Below are positions 31,101 to 44,900 of a stretch of DNA of 64,000 nucleotides, one piece after another. The notes under the pieces were generated by a model. The model was given only the letters and a program-made list of their open reading frames with translations, was not told the DNA's origin and ran no database searches. The DNA is from Brachionus manjavacas (Eukaryota; Rotifera; Eurotatoria; Ploima; Brachionidae), in NCBI GenBank assembly GCA_019054805.1, contig JAHQIY010000022.1:992001-1056000 (forward strand). Reading direction: 5' to 3'. A program made the position numbers and the translations under genes. Within the stretch, counting starts at the first letter, position 1. The number at the start of each line of letters is the position of its first letter.

Positions 31101-34100
31101 ATCATTAAAAGAAAAAAAATACAAATGGTCAAGTTAAAATGTATGCCAGATAAAAGCCAGATATCGAAAAATAAAGGAGGTTTAAGACACTGCTTTTAAG
31201 AGGCCACATGTAACAAAAAATTAGAATAAAAAATTTAGAGTCTAATTAATTTAATGAAAAAAGTGTTTCATGTGGCAATAATTTTCAAAAAAGTGTTGTC
31301 AGACAAATTTTCTTTTGGTCAAATATTTCAAATAGCTCGACAAGAAAAATAAAAAAATAATTTAAAGTTTTAGCGAGTGTTTTAAACAATTTTGTACATA
31401 ATTTAATTTTTAAAAGCCATTAAACGTCATTAGGCTAACAAGAGTTGTTCCTCGTTGTTGAAGTTAGATTTTAAAATTTTTCACTTGATTTATTTGAATT
31501 TGAATAAAGCGACTTTTTTGATAAAAATTAAAAATAAATTTTAAACTAAACAAATTAGGGATTGCTAAATTTAGATTCATTGGACTCGCTCCGATTTCGA
31601 TTTCCCTTGAGAGCTTTTTTCGTTCATATTTTTCGAATGTTTACACCAAACCTGAAATTTCGAAAAAATAGAATTCACACTTTAATTTTTACATCTAAAA
31701 CTCTGGATATCATTTATTAAGTTACCTATTTCTGAAAATAAAATGAAAAAATAACAAGATCTAAAAATTATTCAATTGACAGATTTTGTTTAAAAAATAA
31801 AGAATCAAAACTCCTTGAGGAATAGACTATTGATCAAACTTCTTTCTGCGGGCAATCATTGTTTTTCGAGCAGATTTCTATTTTATCGAATTAAAATAAT
31901 ATTGAAAGATTAACCTTATTTAATAAATTATTTCTAAAATTTTCTTCTTTTTCAACAAACTAACTCGATTAAATTTTTTTGTCATTATTGATTTAAATTT
32001 TGCCTGAAATAAAATTAAATATTTGAAAATTCAAATAATGAAAACTATTTAAAAAAAATTGATTAACTTTATTTCAACTAGTCGTAAATTTTTGTAAAAA
32101 AACACTTTACTTCCTTCAAAAATATAATCTAAATCAGTTCTGGCAGATTAATGCTAAACCAATTTGCTGAATTTAATCAGATTTTTACTGGATACACATA
32201 TCATTTTGCTTATATCTTTGAACTAGAATAACTATAAAAATAATAATTTAATTTAATGCATTGGAGGGATTTCGGGCGTAATTTTGGCAAAAAGAACCAT
32301 TCTGTTCGACCTGGACACAATATTTGTACAAATTTCACTTATTTGTCACTCTTTTAGAGATAAGTGTTTAATTTAAAAAAAATAGAGGAAATCTAGACTT
32401 ATAGGTCAGCTAGATGAAAAATAATCAAACCTTTGAATTTAAGGTTAAAAATGGTTTTATTTCACGAAAGCCTTCAAAGTCTAGATAATTTTTTTTCACA
32501 GTAAAAAACAAGAAATTAATTAATCGATCATACTGTATCCAAACATAAATTATTAAACATGTTTGAATTCGCTTAACAAAAGCGATTTCTAGCTCTCTAG
32601 CTAGCTTAAATCTCGAGCAAAATTAATTAATCTTACAAAGCTCGAAAAAGAAAAAGTCAAATTCAAATGTATTGATTCACTAGGGCTCACTAAATAATTA
32701 AAACCATATATTCTTTGACTATTACATTTGACTCCCAAGTTAAATGGCTTAGCATTCAATAGTTATTAATTTATTCTTGGAAAATGTCTCGATCTTTTTA
32801 CTCTTTGGCTAATTGGCAAAATCTTCTAAATGTGAAATCTTTGCTTAAAATGTTTTCAAAGTCAAATATTAGAAAAATTAAGAAAATATTTTTCTGCTCA
32901 ATTGAGAAACCTTTAAAAAAATCTTTTAATTAATTCTTTTTTTTAATAAAGTAAAAGGTTTATTTTTTTATTTATCTAATTTGAAAGCAACTCGAATGTT
33001 TTAAGGTGTTTGCGTAAGATCCTTTCTATCGCCAAACTTCACAGCATTTGTCCATTTTTGAGGACTGGATTTGAAAAGAGCATGAATTTATCTTTTAAAG
33101 CCATCAAATTGACTAAGTGCTCTCTGTACAGAAGGTAGTAAAAATTTACGACACTGATAAAAATGATTGAGTCTAAAACTAAAGCATTTCTTGATACTAT
33201 TGATTTAATTATTTGGCTATAAATTATCAAAAAATAATAATAATAATAAAAGGCTTCCAATAATTTAGTCTAAAAATAAATCTGTTTAGACAGAAGTTTC
33301 AAGTAGCCAAATTTGTTTCAAATGAAAAATTTATCTAGAACGAGATTGAGTGAGTCGAAATAAAAGCCGAGAGGATCTGTGTAATTAAAACGAAAAATAC
33401 ATCTTTTGACCGAAAGGATTTCAGGTTTGAAAGCAAAAAAAACAGCGATCACAAAATTGGTAGTATCTATTAATTTTTGCTTGTCGAAAAGGTAAATTGT
33501 TTTGAGACCTATTCGACAAAAGTATTTGAAATATTTGCTTTGAAAAAAAATGTCAAACGTCATATTTATTTGGGTTTTCATTTCAACAAACTTAAACTTT
33601 TAGTCGAATTTTCAAATCTAAATATTTTTATCTACAAATAAATTTTGGTATATTATCATTATTTTGCGTTCTTTTATTAATAAATCGATCTGGATTAATC
33701 AAATTTTTAGCTCACTGAAATCTAACTTTAATCATATGAATAAATTTTAACCAAATTATTCGCCATCCGGTACTCTTTTGATTTATCCTTTGAATTTTTT
33801 ATTTTATAATTGTATTTTATTATCTAAATATAATGGACACAATTCTGTGTAAAGGTATTTAAATTGAAAAAAAAGCATAAAAAAGAGAAACTCAAGTAAA
33901 TAAATTTTTTTGAAAATTAATAGAAAATTTTTGAAGTTTTTCTTATACAATTTACCAGTTTACCTTTTTGTATATTCTTATAGTGCGTCAAATCATAAAC
34001 TGTAGTCAGCCAAATTTATTTAGAGTCTAATAACCTCCGTCAGATTCGATCAATCTTATGATTTTTGTTTTGAACTAAAGGTGATAAACTTTTTTACAAT

Positions 34101-37100
34101 TATTGGGAAATTTTTTTAAATTCATGTTATGTGAGTTAAAATTTCAATAATAATAAAAAATTAGAATTTCTTTATTTTTTTTCTTACCAAACCTGGGTAT
34201 CCAATGTTACCCTTAATAAAACAGCTAATAGATATTTTTACAAACAGCATTTATTTTTGTTTAATTTCAACCGTGGATCCAAATTAATTCCATTGCCAAT
34301 ATTCCGATTTAAATTGTACATTTTTGAATTTCTTGAACAAGATAAATAAGTACTTGTTGTAATTAGCTTCCTAATTTTGTCAAAAAATTCATTTTGACGC
34401 ATTATAAATATTTTTCATAAATTAAAAAATATATTTTTATTTATATAAATTCATTTTACAAAACATTTTTAAATTTTATTTAAAAAAAAAACAAATTCGA
34501 AATCTGTTAAAAATTTTGAAATAGCTGAAAAAACTAAAAAAACGGAGGAGTTATTTATTTTCGTTTATTGCTCAAAATCTCTAAAGATAAAAATAATTTT
34601 TTTATACTTGACAAATAAAAGATTTTTAATGTTTATCAGCAAAATTAAAATGAAAAATTTTTTTTATAAATAAATTTAAACTGATTTTCTATAACTTCAA
34701 AAGCGATAAATTTCATAAAATTGCGTAAAAAAAAGCTAGGATTGTTTTAACGCCTGATGGACTATAACTGTAAATTTAATTTAAAAAAATCTGTCTTTCT
34801 TTGTTTAATAAATTTTTTTAATTAAATGGTCAGATAAATATTTTTTTCTCTAAATTAAAACTTAAATTGTGCCTTTGTTACTTTGCCTATTAGGCTTAAT
34901 TAAAATAAATAGCAAAGAAATTCAAAGATTTCATCAAAAACTCTGCATTAATTGATCCCAATAACCCAAAAAAAAAATCGTTTAATCTAAAATTTAATAA
35001 CCAAAAGATAAATATTTGAATAATTAAATTTATGCTAAAGGTTCTAGGCCTTGAGTGCTCAGAATAGGCCGCATTAAATGGGCCAAATTGGGACAATAAA
35101 AGCCAAAATATCCTTTTTATATTTAGTCTAAACTTAGCAGACCGAAAAATATTATAAGTTAGCAAATACTTTTTATAAGACTGGGAGAATTTTCTTCAAA
35201 AACTTTCAACATGCGTCACTTGAGTCAAAATTTCATTAAGCATCTGCTATTGAATCAATTTAAATAAAAACTCTAAAAGCTTTAAAATGCAAAAAAAGCA
35301 GCCGTGAAACCCAAATTTTAATTTGTAGCTGGGCTTTAAAAGGCATTAATTGATTAGAAACAAAAATAAATTTTAAAATATTGAACCCATTCAAGAGTCA
35401 CGAGCCATCGGACTATGCCTAGAATATTGATGTCTCAAGTGAGACTGCTGAAAATTGCACTAAAGCCGTCAGCTCGCATTTACTTCTGAACTAAGCCTCA
35501 AGAAAACTTTTCTTATATAATCTAGTTTAATATTTGAATAAAACTCGATCAAGAAAGAAAAGATTCTTATCTTAAACGGTTTGGTATAAGTCAAACAAAA
35601 TTTAAATTTTCGAATTCAAATATTAGTTTTGCTTTATATGCATACACACATATAAATATATATATATATATGTATATTTAAATATATATATATAGAAAAT
35701 ATTTTATACATATTTGTACCTGATACTTAGTGAATAAAGGTAACTTAATATTCAAGATTTGATTTATTAATTTTGGAGAATAAAATGAAGGTTCAAGAGG
35801 AAATTTAACACCAACAATTGAATGTTTTGTCTTCTAATAAATTATTTTGAAAAAAGTTGAAGCAAATTATCCTGAAAAATGTTGTGACGGGCAAAATTTT
35901 CTCCACTAGGCCAAAATATTCCATTTTGTATCCAACCTTACTGCAATAAAAATATAATAACTATTTTAGCACTATATATTTTTGTAACCTTAAATTTTGT
36001 GGTATTTAAATCAATGATAAGCTTGTTATTTTAAAAAGGCTTAAGAAATTAGGAAAAAAATTTTCAATGAGATAAAATAACAATAAAATAATTAGTTTAT
36101 ATTGCTTTAACTGGCCGCATTTAAAGTGAATAAAAACAAATTTAAACTATAGAACCTGATTTAAAACAAATCCAAAGCTTGCATAATTGTATCCATTTGA
36201 TATGTTTGAAAACAATTTAAATACCGTAAATTAAAATTTTGCTAAAAAAAAAAGAAAAATTTTAACAAAAATTGAGTAGAATTTTTTTGAAAAATTTTAT
36301 TAAGAATTAGAGTAAAAATTTTAGCACTTTTAAAAGTGTAAAATTTATTATCGAAAGAATTTTATAATCCTTTGCAAAAAAAATCACTTGTCACCAAAAT
36401 TAGACCCTCAAAATTGTAATCTTTAACTTGAAAATTTTTGCATCCTTAAGCTTGCTTCTAATATTTGCTCAAATATTTAACCTATTTCGATTAGAAACAG
36501 CACAAACGAAAACCCTATTTATTCTAAATATTAACAATCTGTTTGAGAAAGATTTTGTTTGATATTTGCGAAAACATGTGCACGAAACGATTTTTACTGA
36601 TAGTAATCAATAAATTATCATTTAGATTTAAAAGTTTATTTTTCAAATTTGAAATTTTGCCATTCAAATCCAAAGCTTTTTGCTTCACCAAACTTTTTTT
36701 TATTTTTTTTATTTACGGTCATTCTAAAGCTTCTATTTTCAAAAATCCAGTTATTCAAGCTTGCTTAACATATCTTGGAACTCTAAAGGTTACTTTTTTA
36801 AATCCAAAGAGCACCATTTAATTGGACTTAATCTTAATTTACAAGACGCTGGATAAATCGATCTAATAAGCTCATCAATTGTTATCTATAAATATATCAA
36901 TCAATATTTATAAGTGATTGAACTAAAAATAAACTGATTAAAGCCGATTTCTGACAATGCTTTATGGATACAAATTCTGCTACAATCTAGTCCGAGTTAT
37001 ACTTAATGATCCTTTTTCACCTTCGTACCTCCCTTTGAATCTCATTTGAGGTGAAGCCAATTGATTTGCTATGAACTAATGAAAAGCCCTAACAAAAATA

Positions 37101-38650
37101 GCTTTAATTTAAAATAAACACATATTGTTTATTATAAGTTTGGCCAGTGCCACTAAAATAAAGAAATTCCCTCGTTCATATTTTTGATTGATGTTTGTTT
37201 TAAACAAACTTTTTGTTAGTGATTTTGGCTTCAGTTAATACCACATAAAATTTGGACAGGTAAAGTTTTAAAATATTTAAACTAAGGTCACTCAATTAAT
37301 AGCTTAAACTATTAATAAAACATTGTTTCCGTACCATTGCTTCTCTTGCAAATTTAACCTCATTTCAATTACTCTGTTTGATATTTTTGAAATAAATTCC
37401 AGCAAAGAACAGGTCTAATTTGCAAAATAAAGCCCACATAAGAAGAAACAAATTAGAGGTATTAGTAGACATTAGTAAATGAGGTTATGCACCTCAAAGT
37501 TAAACTTGGTCTAGCTTTTATTATTTTAACACTCAGATTAACAAGTCTAAATAAGCATGAAATTCTTTTATCAAAAATCTTTGGATTTTTTGTTCTAAAG
37601 ATCTAGTTTGTAGACAAATATATATTATTACCACCGGTGACTGAACTGAGCTTTTTTTTTCAAACAATATTTTCAAATTACTTTTAATCAATTGGATTCA
37701 TTTAATAAAAAATAAACGTTGCATAATAGAGATTTATTTTAATTTTTTTTTAAATAAACTTTTTTAAAGTTTGTAAAAGACTTAAAAATAAAAATATTGA
37801 AAACAGTAGAAAAAAGTAAAAATAAAACAAAATCAAATAGCATAAAAATACTTTTATGGTTTATTCAAAAATAAACTTTGATTTCATTTAGATAATGCCA
37901 CTAACCAAAATAAATTACTAAAATAACATTTGAATTTAAGCTTGACCACTTTTTAACCTAAAAGAAAGAGACATTAATAAACTGGATTAGACATAATCTC
38001 AAATATATATTACGAATAGCAAAATTTTTATTTCAGTACTTAAATCAATTTTTAAAATAAAAACAAATTTACTTGAATTCTTTTCTTTTTTTATAAATTT
38101 TTCTAGTAAAAAGATAAAGATGATTCCAGTTAGATGCGGTAATTTATTTTGAATGGAAATATTCTTGTAAATTATGTAACTTAGCAATATGTTTAATATT
38201 TTTTAACTAATTCAAAAAAACAAAACAAAAACTTTTGATTTACATCTAAATATTCTTCAAAAAATCAATTATTTTACAATTATCTTAATAACCTTCTATA
38301 ATCAGATAAAACATAAACTACTTTACTTTAGTGGTAAATATAATCTGAATAATTTAAAAAAATTTCTAATCTTAGTAAATTATTTTATTAGATGTTAAAA
38401 ATGTAATCTAGCATATTTTAAATAAATTAATCATCTACCGTATTCTATTATTCGATTTGCAGCCTCATAATTAGAAATACGACTATGACGCAAGCAATAA
38501 ATACCACCTCGCTCATGTTAAACATTCTTTGCTTAAGCTGCCTGCAACAAAGTCGTGTTTCTAGATTCGTAATTTAAGAGCGCGGTAAAAGTAATGTTTT
38601 AAAAAAAAAATTACAGCATTTCCGCTTGAGTTTCTGTGGAAAAATTAAAA
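28115..38650. other. 10.5-kb gene-poor AT-rich desert
   Basis: No ORF here shows family resemblance; the longest frames are low-complexity Phe/Ile/Lys/Asn strings. Seen: a GC-richer patch at 28405-28530 with an imperfect hairpin, an AT/TA dinucleotide run at 35652-35695, and scattered A/T homopolymers. The region could hold distal regulatory DNA or old transposon debris too diverged to name. Confidence 0.5.
35652..35695. repeat. AT dinucleotide microsatellite
   Basis: Two runs of alternating A/T (ATATATATATATAT type) separated by GTATATTTAA. Confidence 0.8.
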
Positions 38651-38774
38651 ATAACTAGAAACCCCCACTATGGTAAACGTCATAAGCGATGGTAAACAAA
38701 AAAAGTTATTGTACAAATGAATTTTATTTACAATTTATAAAAAAGACTATTTACAATTAATAAAAATAAAAAAT

Positions 38775-41700
38775 TTACATTTTAACATTATTAAAAACAT
38801 CATAAAAAACTGGATTCCTTGTGTATTTTGTGCCTTTCGGTAATGTTATAGTAATATCGTCAAAGTCAGATACCCTTGAGAGGGCTACGTAAAGTTGTCC
38901 GTGACTGAATACCGGATTTTCAAGGTACACTCCTACCCTTTTCAATGTTTGACCTTGCGATTTATTGATAGAAATAGCAAAAGCAGGTCTTACTGGGAAT
39001 TGTGTTCGCTTGAAGTCAAACGGAAGACCTGAATCGGATGGTATCAATGGTACCCTTGGAATATGAACAGATTTACCTTTTAACTTACCTATTGCTATTT
39101 CGGCTTCTATCAAGTGTTTGTGTAAACGTTTGACAATCAATCTAGTTCCGTTACATAGTCCCATATTTGCCGCTATGTTTCGAAGAAGAATAATTGGTTG
39201 ACCAACTTTAAGAGACAATTTGAAGGGTGGAATGCCAGGTGGATTGATACTATTTAGAAATTCGGTCGGATATTGTGCTGTATCGGAGTCAACGACTACC
39301 GAGTCTTGAGACAAATACTCCATAATCTCACCTGGCAAAAAAGATGTTGCTATTTCGTTTATCGAATCCACTTCTTCGTTTGTTGGACATAGGATAGCCG
39401 AATCAATAAATTCATGTGGGTTTGAACTGAATTAAATTAGATTAGTTATAAGTAAGAATTAAAATAAGAAAATAAAAAAAATTTACTTGGTGCAAATATT
39501 CAGGAAGATTTGCTTGATCAAACCTTCTTTGTCAAAATGATTTATAAGTTGTTCTGGCAATTCAATCAAATCATCATAACCATTAGGATCTTTATACCTT
39601 TTTTCTTTACCCTCTCCTATTCTTAGGAGAAATTCAGAAAAATTTCGAGCTCTTTCGCTGTCTCTACCTGTTTTGTTTAACACTCGCATATTAAGTTTTA
39701 ACTTCATGATTGTAACATGATTCCAAAACGTTGACTTGTTTAATGTGGCATTAACGATTTGAGCACTATTTCCTTTTTTAATAACCGGCAGAATTTGTCT
39801 AAAGTCACCTCCAAATAACATAATCTTGTTGCCGAAAAATATTTTTTCAAAATTTTTGTTTTTAACTTTACATAAGTCTTTGAGGGTTTGGTCAAGTGCT
39901 TGAAAAGCATGTTTGTGCATCATGGGGGCTTCGTCCCAAATTATTAAATCGGCTTTGTGAATCAATTCGGCAAGGTCTGACTGAACTGAAATGTCGCAAG
40001 TTGATGTATTTGTAAGATTCAATGGAATTTTGAATCGAGAATGGGCTGTTTTTCCAGCAGGTAGAAGTAAGGCTGCTATACCGGACGAAGCAACTGAAAG
40101 TACAATTTTGTTCTGTGAGCGCAAATAAGCTATTATTGTGTTGTACAGAAAAGTCTTCCCAGTGCCACCAGGTCCATCGACAAAAAGATTATTATCAACT
40201 ATTTTGAAAGAAAAGTTAATTTAGTTATATTAATGATTAAATTGTGATGTTTTTAAATGTACCCTGGTTTTCATTGTTGATCCTTTCAATTATTGAATTA
40301 AATATTTGTAATTGGTCTACATTCAATTGTCGATGATTCTCAGCATATTCATTTTTTAACATTTCGACGTCATAATCTAGCTCTTCATTAATAAGGTTAT
40401 TGATTGAATAAATTGGTCGAATTTCATCAAAATTTATAATCTTGTCTTGATCGTATTTAAAAAGTTCCAATATCTGCTCTACATTTTTGGAACTACTCTG
40501 GAGAATTCGGCTAATGTAAAATAACGAAGTGTTGTAAACTTTATCATCGTAATTTAGAGTTTGATCGTTTTTATGGTTTCGATATTTGTACAAAATGTCG
40601 GTCGATAGATCATTTTTGAAACGTTCCCATAAATTTTTCATGTCTGAAGGTTGACAATTTTCTAAAATTATGACAAAAAACTTCCTCAATTCTTCGATGT
40701 CTGTAATTGTTTGACATGCTTCTTCAAGAGATTCACACCACTGATTATTGGATTCAAGGTACCCATTTTTTTGAGCGGCTTCTTGAAAAGTTGAACATAA
40801 CTCTCCATTAACCGTCAGTAGATCTTCAAATGATTCGGGTCCCTTTTTATAAATCAATAAAATACGTAAAGCAAATCGTTCTATATCGCTTGGGTGAACG
40901 AAATACATTCTACCGATTATTGTTTCATCTGGTCTTAAATAATAAACTTAGATATATCGTATAATTAAATTCTAATCTTAATTCGTTTACCTGGACTTAA
41001 CTTTCCAGTCTTTTTCCTTTTCATTAAAGGTAAAATATTTTGGAATTTCATAATAGAAATATTGCTTTGCCAAATCAGGTTTTTTTTTGTTGAGCTTAAA
41101 AAATGCTGTGAGTTCTGTCTCATTTGACGTTTGTAAGATTTTCTCTTTAGGATCATTTGCTTTGAAAAAGCAAGTTTGTCGGTTTGGGAGGTGTACTGGT
41201 AATCTTCTGGTTTTCGGATACTGATCGGTTAAGCCAAAATGAAAAAGTCTCCAAATGCACTCAGGAGCACTAATGTAGCGCATATCTATGAATTTCTCAA
41301 TCTCATCATTCACTTTTAGACTGGTATCAGTGCTTAAAGAATTGGGCCCATTAGGATCATCGGTATTAATTGAGATAAGAGACTTGTCATGGCCTTTAAT
41401 TAAAATTATAACTCTAGATTATTATGCTTTTAATAAGATTACCTTTGTAAACATATTTAAAGAGATATTTGACTGCTGCGACAAAATTACACACTTCTAC
41501 ATTGATATGGCAGTTGTATTTCGTTGAAAGATACGGATTATAAGGTACAACCCATTTATTGTCTGGATTATTTGCGCTTCGTTTATAAATCGGAAAGGTG
41601 TTATTTGACATAATTGTTTCTTCAGTATATTCCTTTGGGAATTTCTTACTACATTTACCATCTACCATGCATGGTGCATTTGGGTAACCTGGACCACATG

Positions 41701-44499
41701 GTCCATGCATCATAGTCGATTTCACAATTTTATAAATATTTGGGAATTCTTCTTTTGATGGTATCTCAGCACTAACTGCAAGGTCAACTTGTTGAGCTGT
41801 CTTTATCTTATCGTCTGGATGCAATATTATAAGAATATGCGCATGAGGAAGGCCTCTTTTTTGGAATTCAATGACGTAGATATGTCCGATTGTTCTTCCC
41901 ATTACATGATTTTTTATAAGGTCTTTGATGAGCATTTTTAATTTTATTCGAAAATACCGAGCGACTAAGTCCGGACGATCGTTTGGTGTTTGTGAAAAAA
42001 GCAGATTTTTTTTCAGGCCTGGCCAATTTGGATTGCATGTCATTGTAATAAACATATCAGGTTTGCCGAGAGCTCTAACAACAGACATAGCATCTTGGAA
42101 TAGTTCGTTCATGTGTCTAGGGCTACCTGTAAATGAAGACGGTAGAATAACCTTCTTACCGATGTTTTCCATTTCTTGATCTTCTCTGTTCACAGCGTCT
42201 ATTAGCCCTTGATAAAGTTCGGCCCGAATACTTTCCTGATTAAATCGTAAAAATCTCAATCTACCACTCTCAACCTTTCCTGCGTATTGTTCTACGATAT
42301 ACTGATGAAAAAGTCTACCAAATAAATTCAAGTTGGAATCTTTTTTAAAAAAAGTTAATATTAAATTCTTATTCAATAGGGAAACAATTTGTAGAATACC
42401 TGGTCGATCTTGTAATTGATACGCATAGTATTGCATAGCCGATACGTATTTAACTTTCTCGGATTCATTTCGATTTGAATCGATTGTTGTTCTCTTATTA
42501 GGAGTATCCTTAAGCGGATAAGTGTCAAATTGCCATCCCTGTTCTCCATTCGGAAACATAAGAACATAATGAAGGGGGTCAGAATAACTATAAATCGGGT
42601 CTATAGTCTTCATCTTGCCATCCTTAGTGTGAATTAGAAACTCGTTTTTAACGGCTTCGGAGTCTTCATTCGAAATCAAAGCGGCTACTTCTAGGGCTGT
42701 TGGTAAATTGTAACGTTTATCTTTGGCTACGTGTTTTTTAAGGACAATGTTTAAATTGAGAGATGGATCGGTCCTGAACCTTCTGCCTAATTGTTGATAT
42801 AATTTAACGTACGGATTTGATCTCATTAATGAGTTTTGAAGTCGGTTCAGAATGTTTATATTAATCACTGATTTAAATTTATTTTCTCGGTATTTTGCTT
42901 GAAACTCCGGATCATATAAATAGATTTGAGAGTAAATTGGGTTTTGTGAATCATCGGGTTTTAAATTGCTGATTCTTTGAACAACTGGTCCGTTTATTCT
43001 GTAGGTGTATACACCAGATGTTGATTTCATCAAATCTCTATTGTAATTCGATTTAATGGACGTGAACGATAAGATTTTGTTATAGAGTCTAATATTTTTT
43101 CTAAAATCTTGCGCTTCGGTCGAGTTGTCAGTTAAAAGTTCAAAAATTTCTTCTGGTGGTGTGTTTTGAGTTGGAAGGAGAACTCTCCCTTTAGCACAAC
43201 AAATTCCAAATTGAGGATTGGTTAATGTTCCGTCTGATTTTTCTTCTATCCACGTAGAAGCGGAACAATATTGACAGATAACGGTTCTTTTTGGAAGAAT
43301 AATTGATCCGAAATTCTCTGAATCGGGATCTGTATCGATATATTTACCAATTATCTTTTTAGGATCATATTTTTTACGGGCAATCAAATAGCTTCTTGCA
43401 TTTGAGGTCTTTTTGCTACAAAGTAAAAATATTTAAATACTCGATTATGAAAGACTTGAAAAAAAAATATAAATACGTATGATCTGTTATTGTAGGTACT
43501 ATCTGAGTCGTTGATTCAATAGCTTCTATGGCAGATTCGATATCATCGTTTATAAATGCACTCAATCTTTTTTTATTTAATGGACACTCTCTATGATTTA
43601 TTCGTTGGTGTGATATACTACCACATTTACATTTTTTGGGTTGAATACCATTTTGTAAAATATGAGAATTAGTCGACTGATTTTGATTTAACTGGATCGA
43701 GTTGGCCTGATGTTGTACACCAATAGTATTGACTATGCTGGTCGATTGAACATAATAAGATTGTGGTGAATCCAAGATTCGACCAAAGGCATTTACTGGC
43801 TTTAAATAAAAAAATTTTTAGAAAAATATCTTTTGGGGGTTCAATTTTTATTACATTTGTTTGACTTGTTGGGATTGAAGGTGAAGAATAAAGGTTGTGG
43901 GATGTTGAAGGTCTTGGATGAGGGTATTGGTTTGGACGATTGACATGAGACATGTTATCTAATTGAAAATTTAAATTTCGACCATTAATGTGAGCAGATG
44001 ACCGATCGATAGTCCGGGGCGATGATAAAAAATTGGTATTAGGTTAACTTGAGATACTACTAAATGCATTTGCTTTCTTTAAAAAAAAAAGGTTATCGAA
44101 GAATTATGGGGGTTCATTTTTTCTTACATTTGTTTGACTTGTGGTGATTGACGGTGAAGAGTAAAGATTGTGTAAGTTGGAAGAGCCTGGATAATGGTAT
44201 TGGTTTTGGGAGTTGAGTTGGGACGTTGGAGCTTGATATGTGCTAAACAATTGCGATGAGAGTGATTTGCCAGATTGTTGTAGACCAGCAATAAGATATT
44301 GGTTTTGATAGTTTACATATGATCTATTAGTCAGTTGACATGTTACTACTTCTATTGGTGAAAAGGGAGTTGTTTTATTTTTTTTTCTGGGGCCATTTTC
44401 GAGACTTCTCTGTCTTTTTCGATTAGTGGGTGTTAAAAAGTTCTCTTTTGATTCAACTGGGATGTGGATTAATTTGGTTTTTACAAAGTTGTTAATCAT
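38775..44499 (-). CDS. Helitron Rep-helicase polyprotein, nine exons, open frame
   Basis: Rolling-circle transposase. Exons 44499-44128, 44076-44049, 43958-43855, 43799-43477, 43415-41443, 41393-40991, 40933-40263, 40198-39487 and 39426-38775 join in phase to about 1745 aa. All introns are GT...AG, 49-90 nt. Domains: a Gln/Asn/Ser-rich N-terminus (residues 1-280) with a zinc-knuckle-like CKCGS...H...CPLN; a CxxC zinc motif (CQYCSASTWIEE); the Helitron N-terminal domain; the HUH nuclease motif PHAHIL; the two-tyrosine motif KYLFKYVYKG; and a Pif1-family helicase with Walker A GPGGTGKT, Walker B IIWDEAPM, FGGDFRQILPV and the C-terminal INKSQGQTL and YVALSRV. Every catalytic residue I can check is present, so the copy may be active or recently inserted. 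Confidence 0.93.
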
Positions 44500-44555
44500 A
44501 AAAATTTATTATAAAAAAACATTAATCACAATCTAATAAAAAGAGAGAAAAAAAA

Positions 44556-44894
44556 TTAGTTGTCTTCCTTTTCTTCATCACAATCTATATTGGTCGAATT
44601 CAATTTGGAATTTTGTTCAAACATAGTGAAATCAAAGTTGATAAGGTCTCTGTCGCTTTCAGACTTATCGTTTTCTTGTTCTTGAATCAAATTTAAGTCA
44701 TGGTCTAAGTTGAGATTAAGATTTTCTTTGGCATACGACTTAATTAATTGTAATAGCTGCTTGAGATTGTTTTCTTTTCTTGCATGTCTTGATTTATCTT
44801 TTTTTAGTATCTCTTTTTGTTTGATATAATTGTTTACCATTTTTGATATGTTTATCAAAGCCTTAGAATCGAGTCTCTTAACTGTTTTTTTCAT
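44556..44894 (-). CDS. 112-aa accessory ORF at the 5' side of the Helitron
   Basis: ATG 44894 to TAA 44556. The N-terminal half is Lys-rich and helical (INISKMVNNYIKQKEILKKD), the C-terminal half strongly acidic (ENDKSESDRD, DCDEEKEDN). I do not recognise it. It ends 57 bp before the Rep-helicase ATG. The gap contains TTTTTTTTCTCTCTTTTTATT followed by AG, a good splice or trans-splice acceptor, so the two frames could share one transcript. Whether it belongs to the Helitron or is host DNA is open. Confidence 0.5.
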   Translation of the reverse strand: MKKTVKRLDSKALINISKMVNNYIKQKEILKKDKSRHARKENNLKQLLQLIKSYAKENLNLNLDHDLNLIQEQENDKSESDRDLINFDFTMFEQNSKLNSTNIDCDEEKEDN

Positions 44895-44900
44895 TTTGTA

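Larger units (their letters stand above)
38659..44900 (-). mobile_element. Autonomous Helitron (approximate limits)
   Basis: The span is set by the Rep-helicase gene (44499-38775) plus a possible 3' terminus. On the minus strand the sequence ...GGGGGTTTCTAG followed by T ends at about 38659. CTAG matches the CTRR end of Helitrons, which insert between A and T. I found no strong hairpin just inside it, and the 5' TC end could not be placed, so both limits are provisional. The ORF at 44894-44556 is tentatively included. Confidence 0.6.

Noticed and set aside
27385-38187. Short frames of 60-92 codons scattered in the desert
   Set aside because: All are Phe/Ile/Asn/Lys-rich low-complexity translations expected by chance at this base composition.
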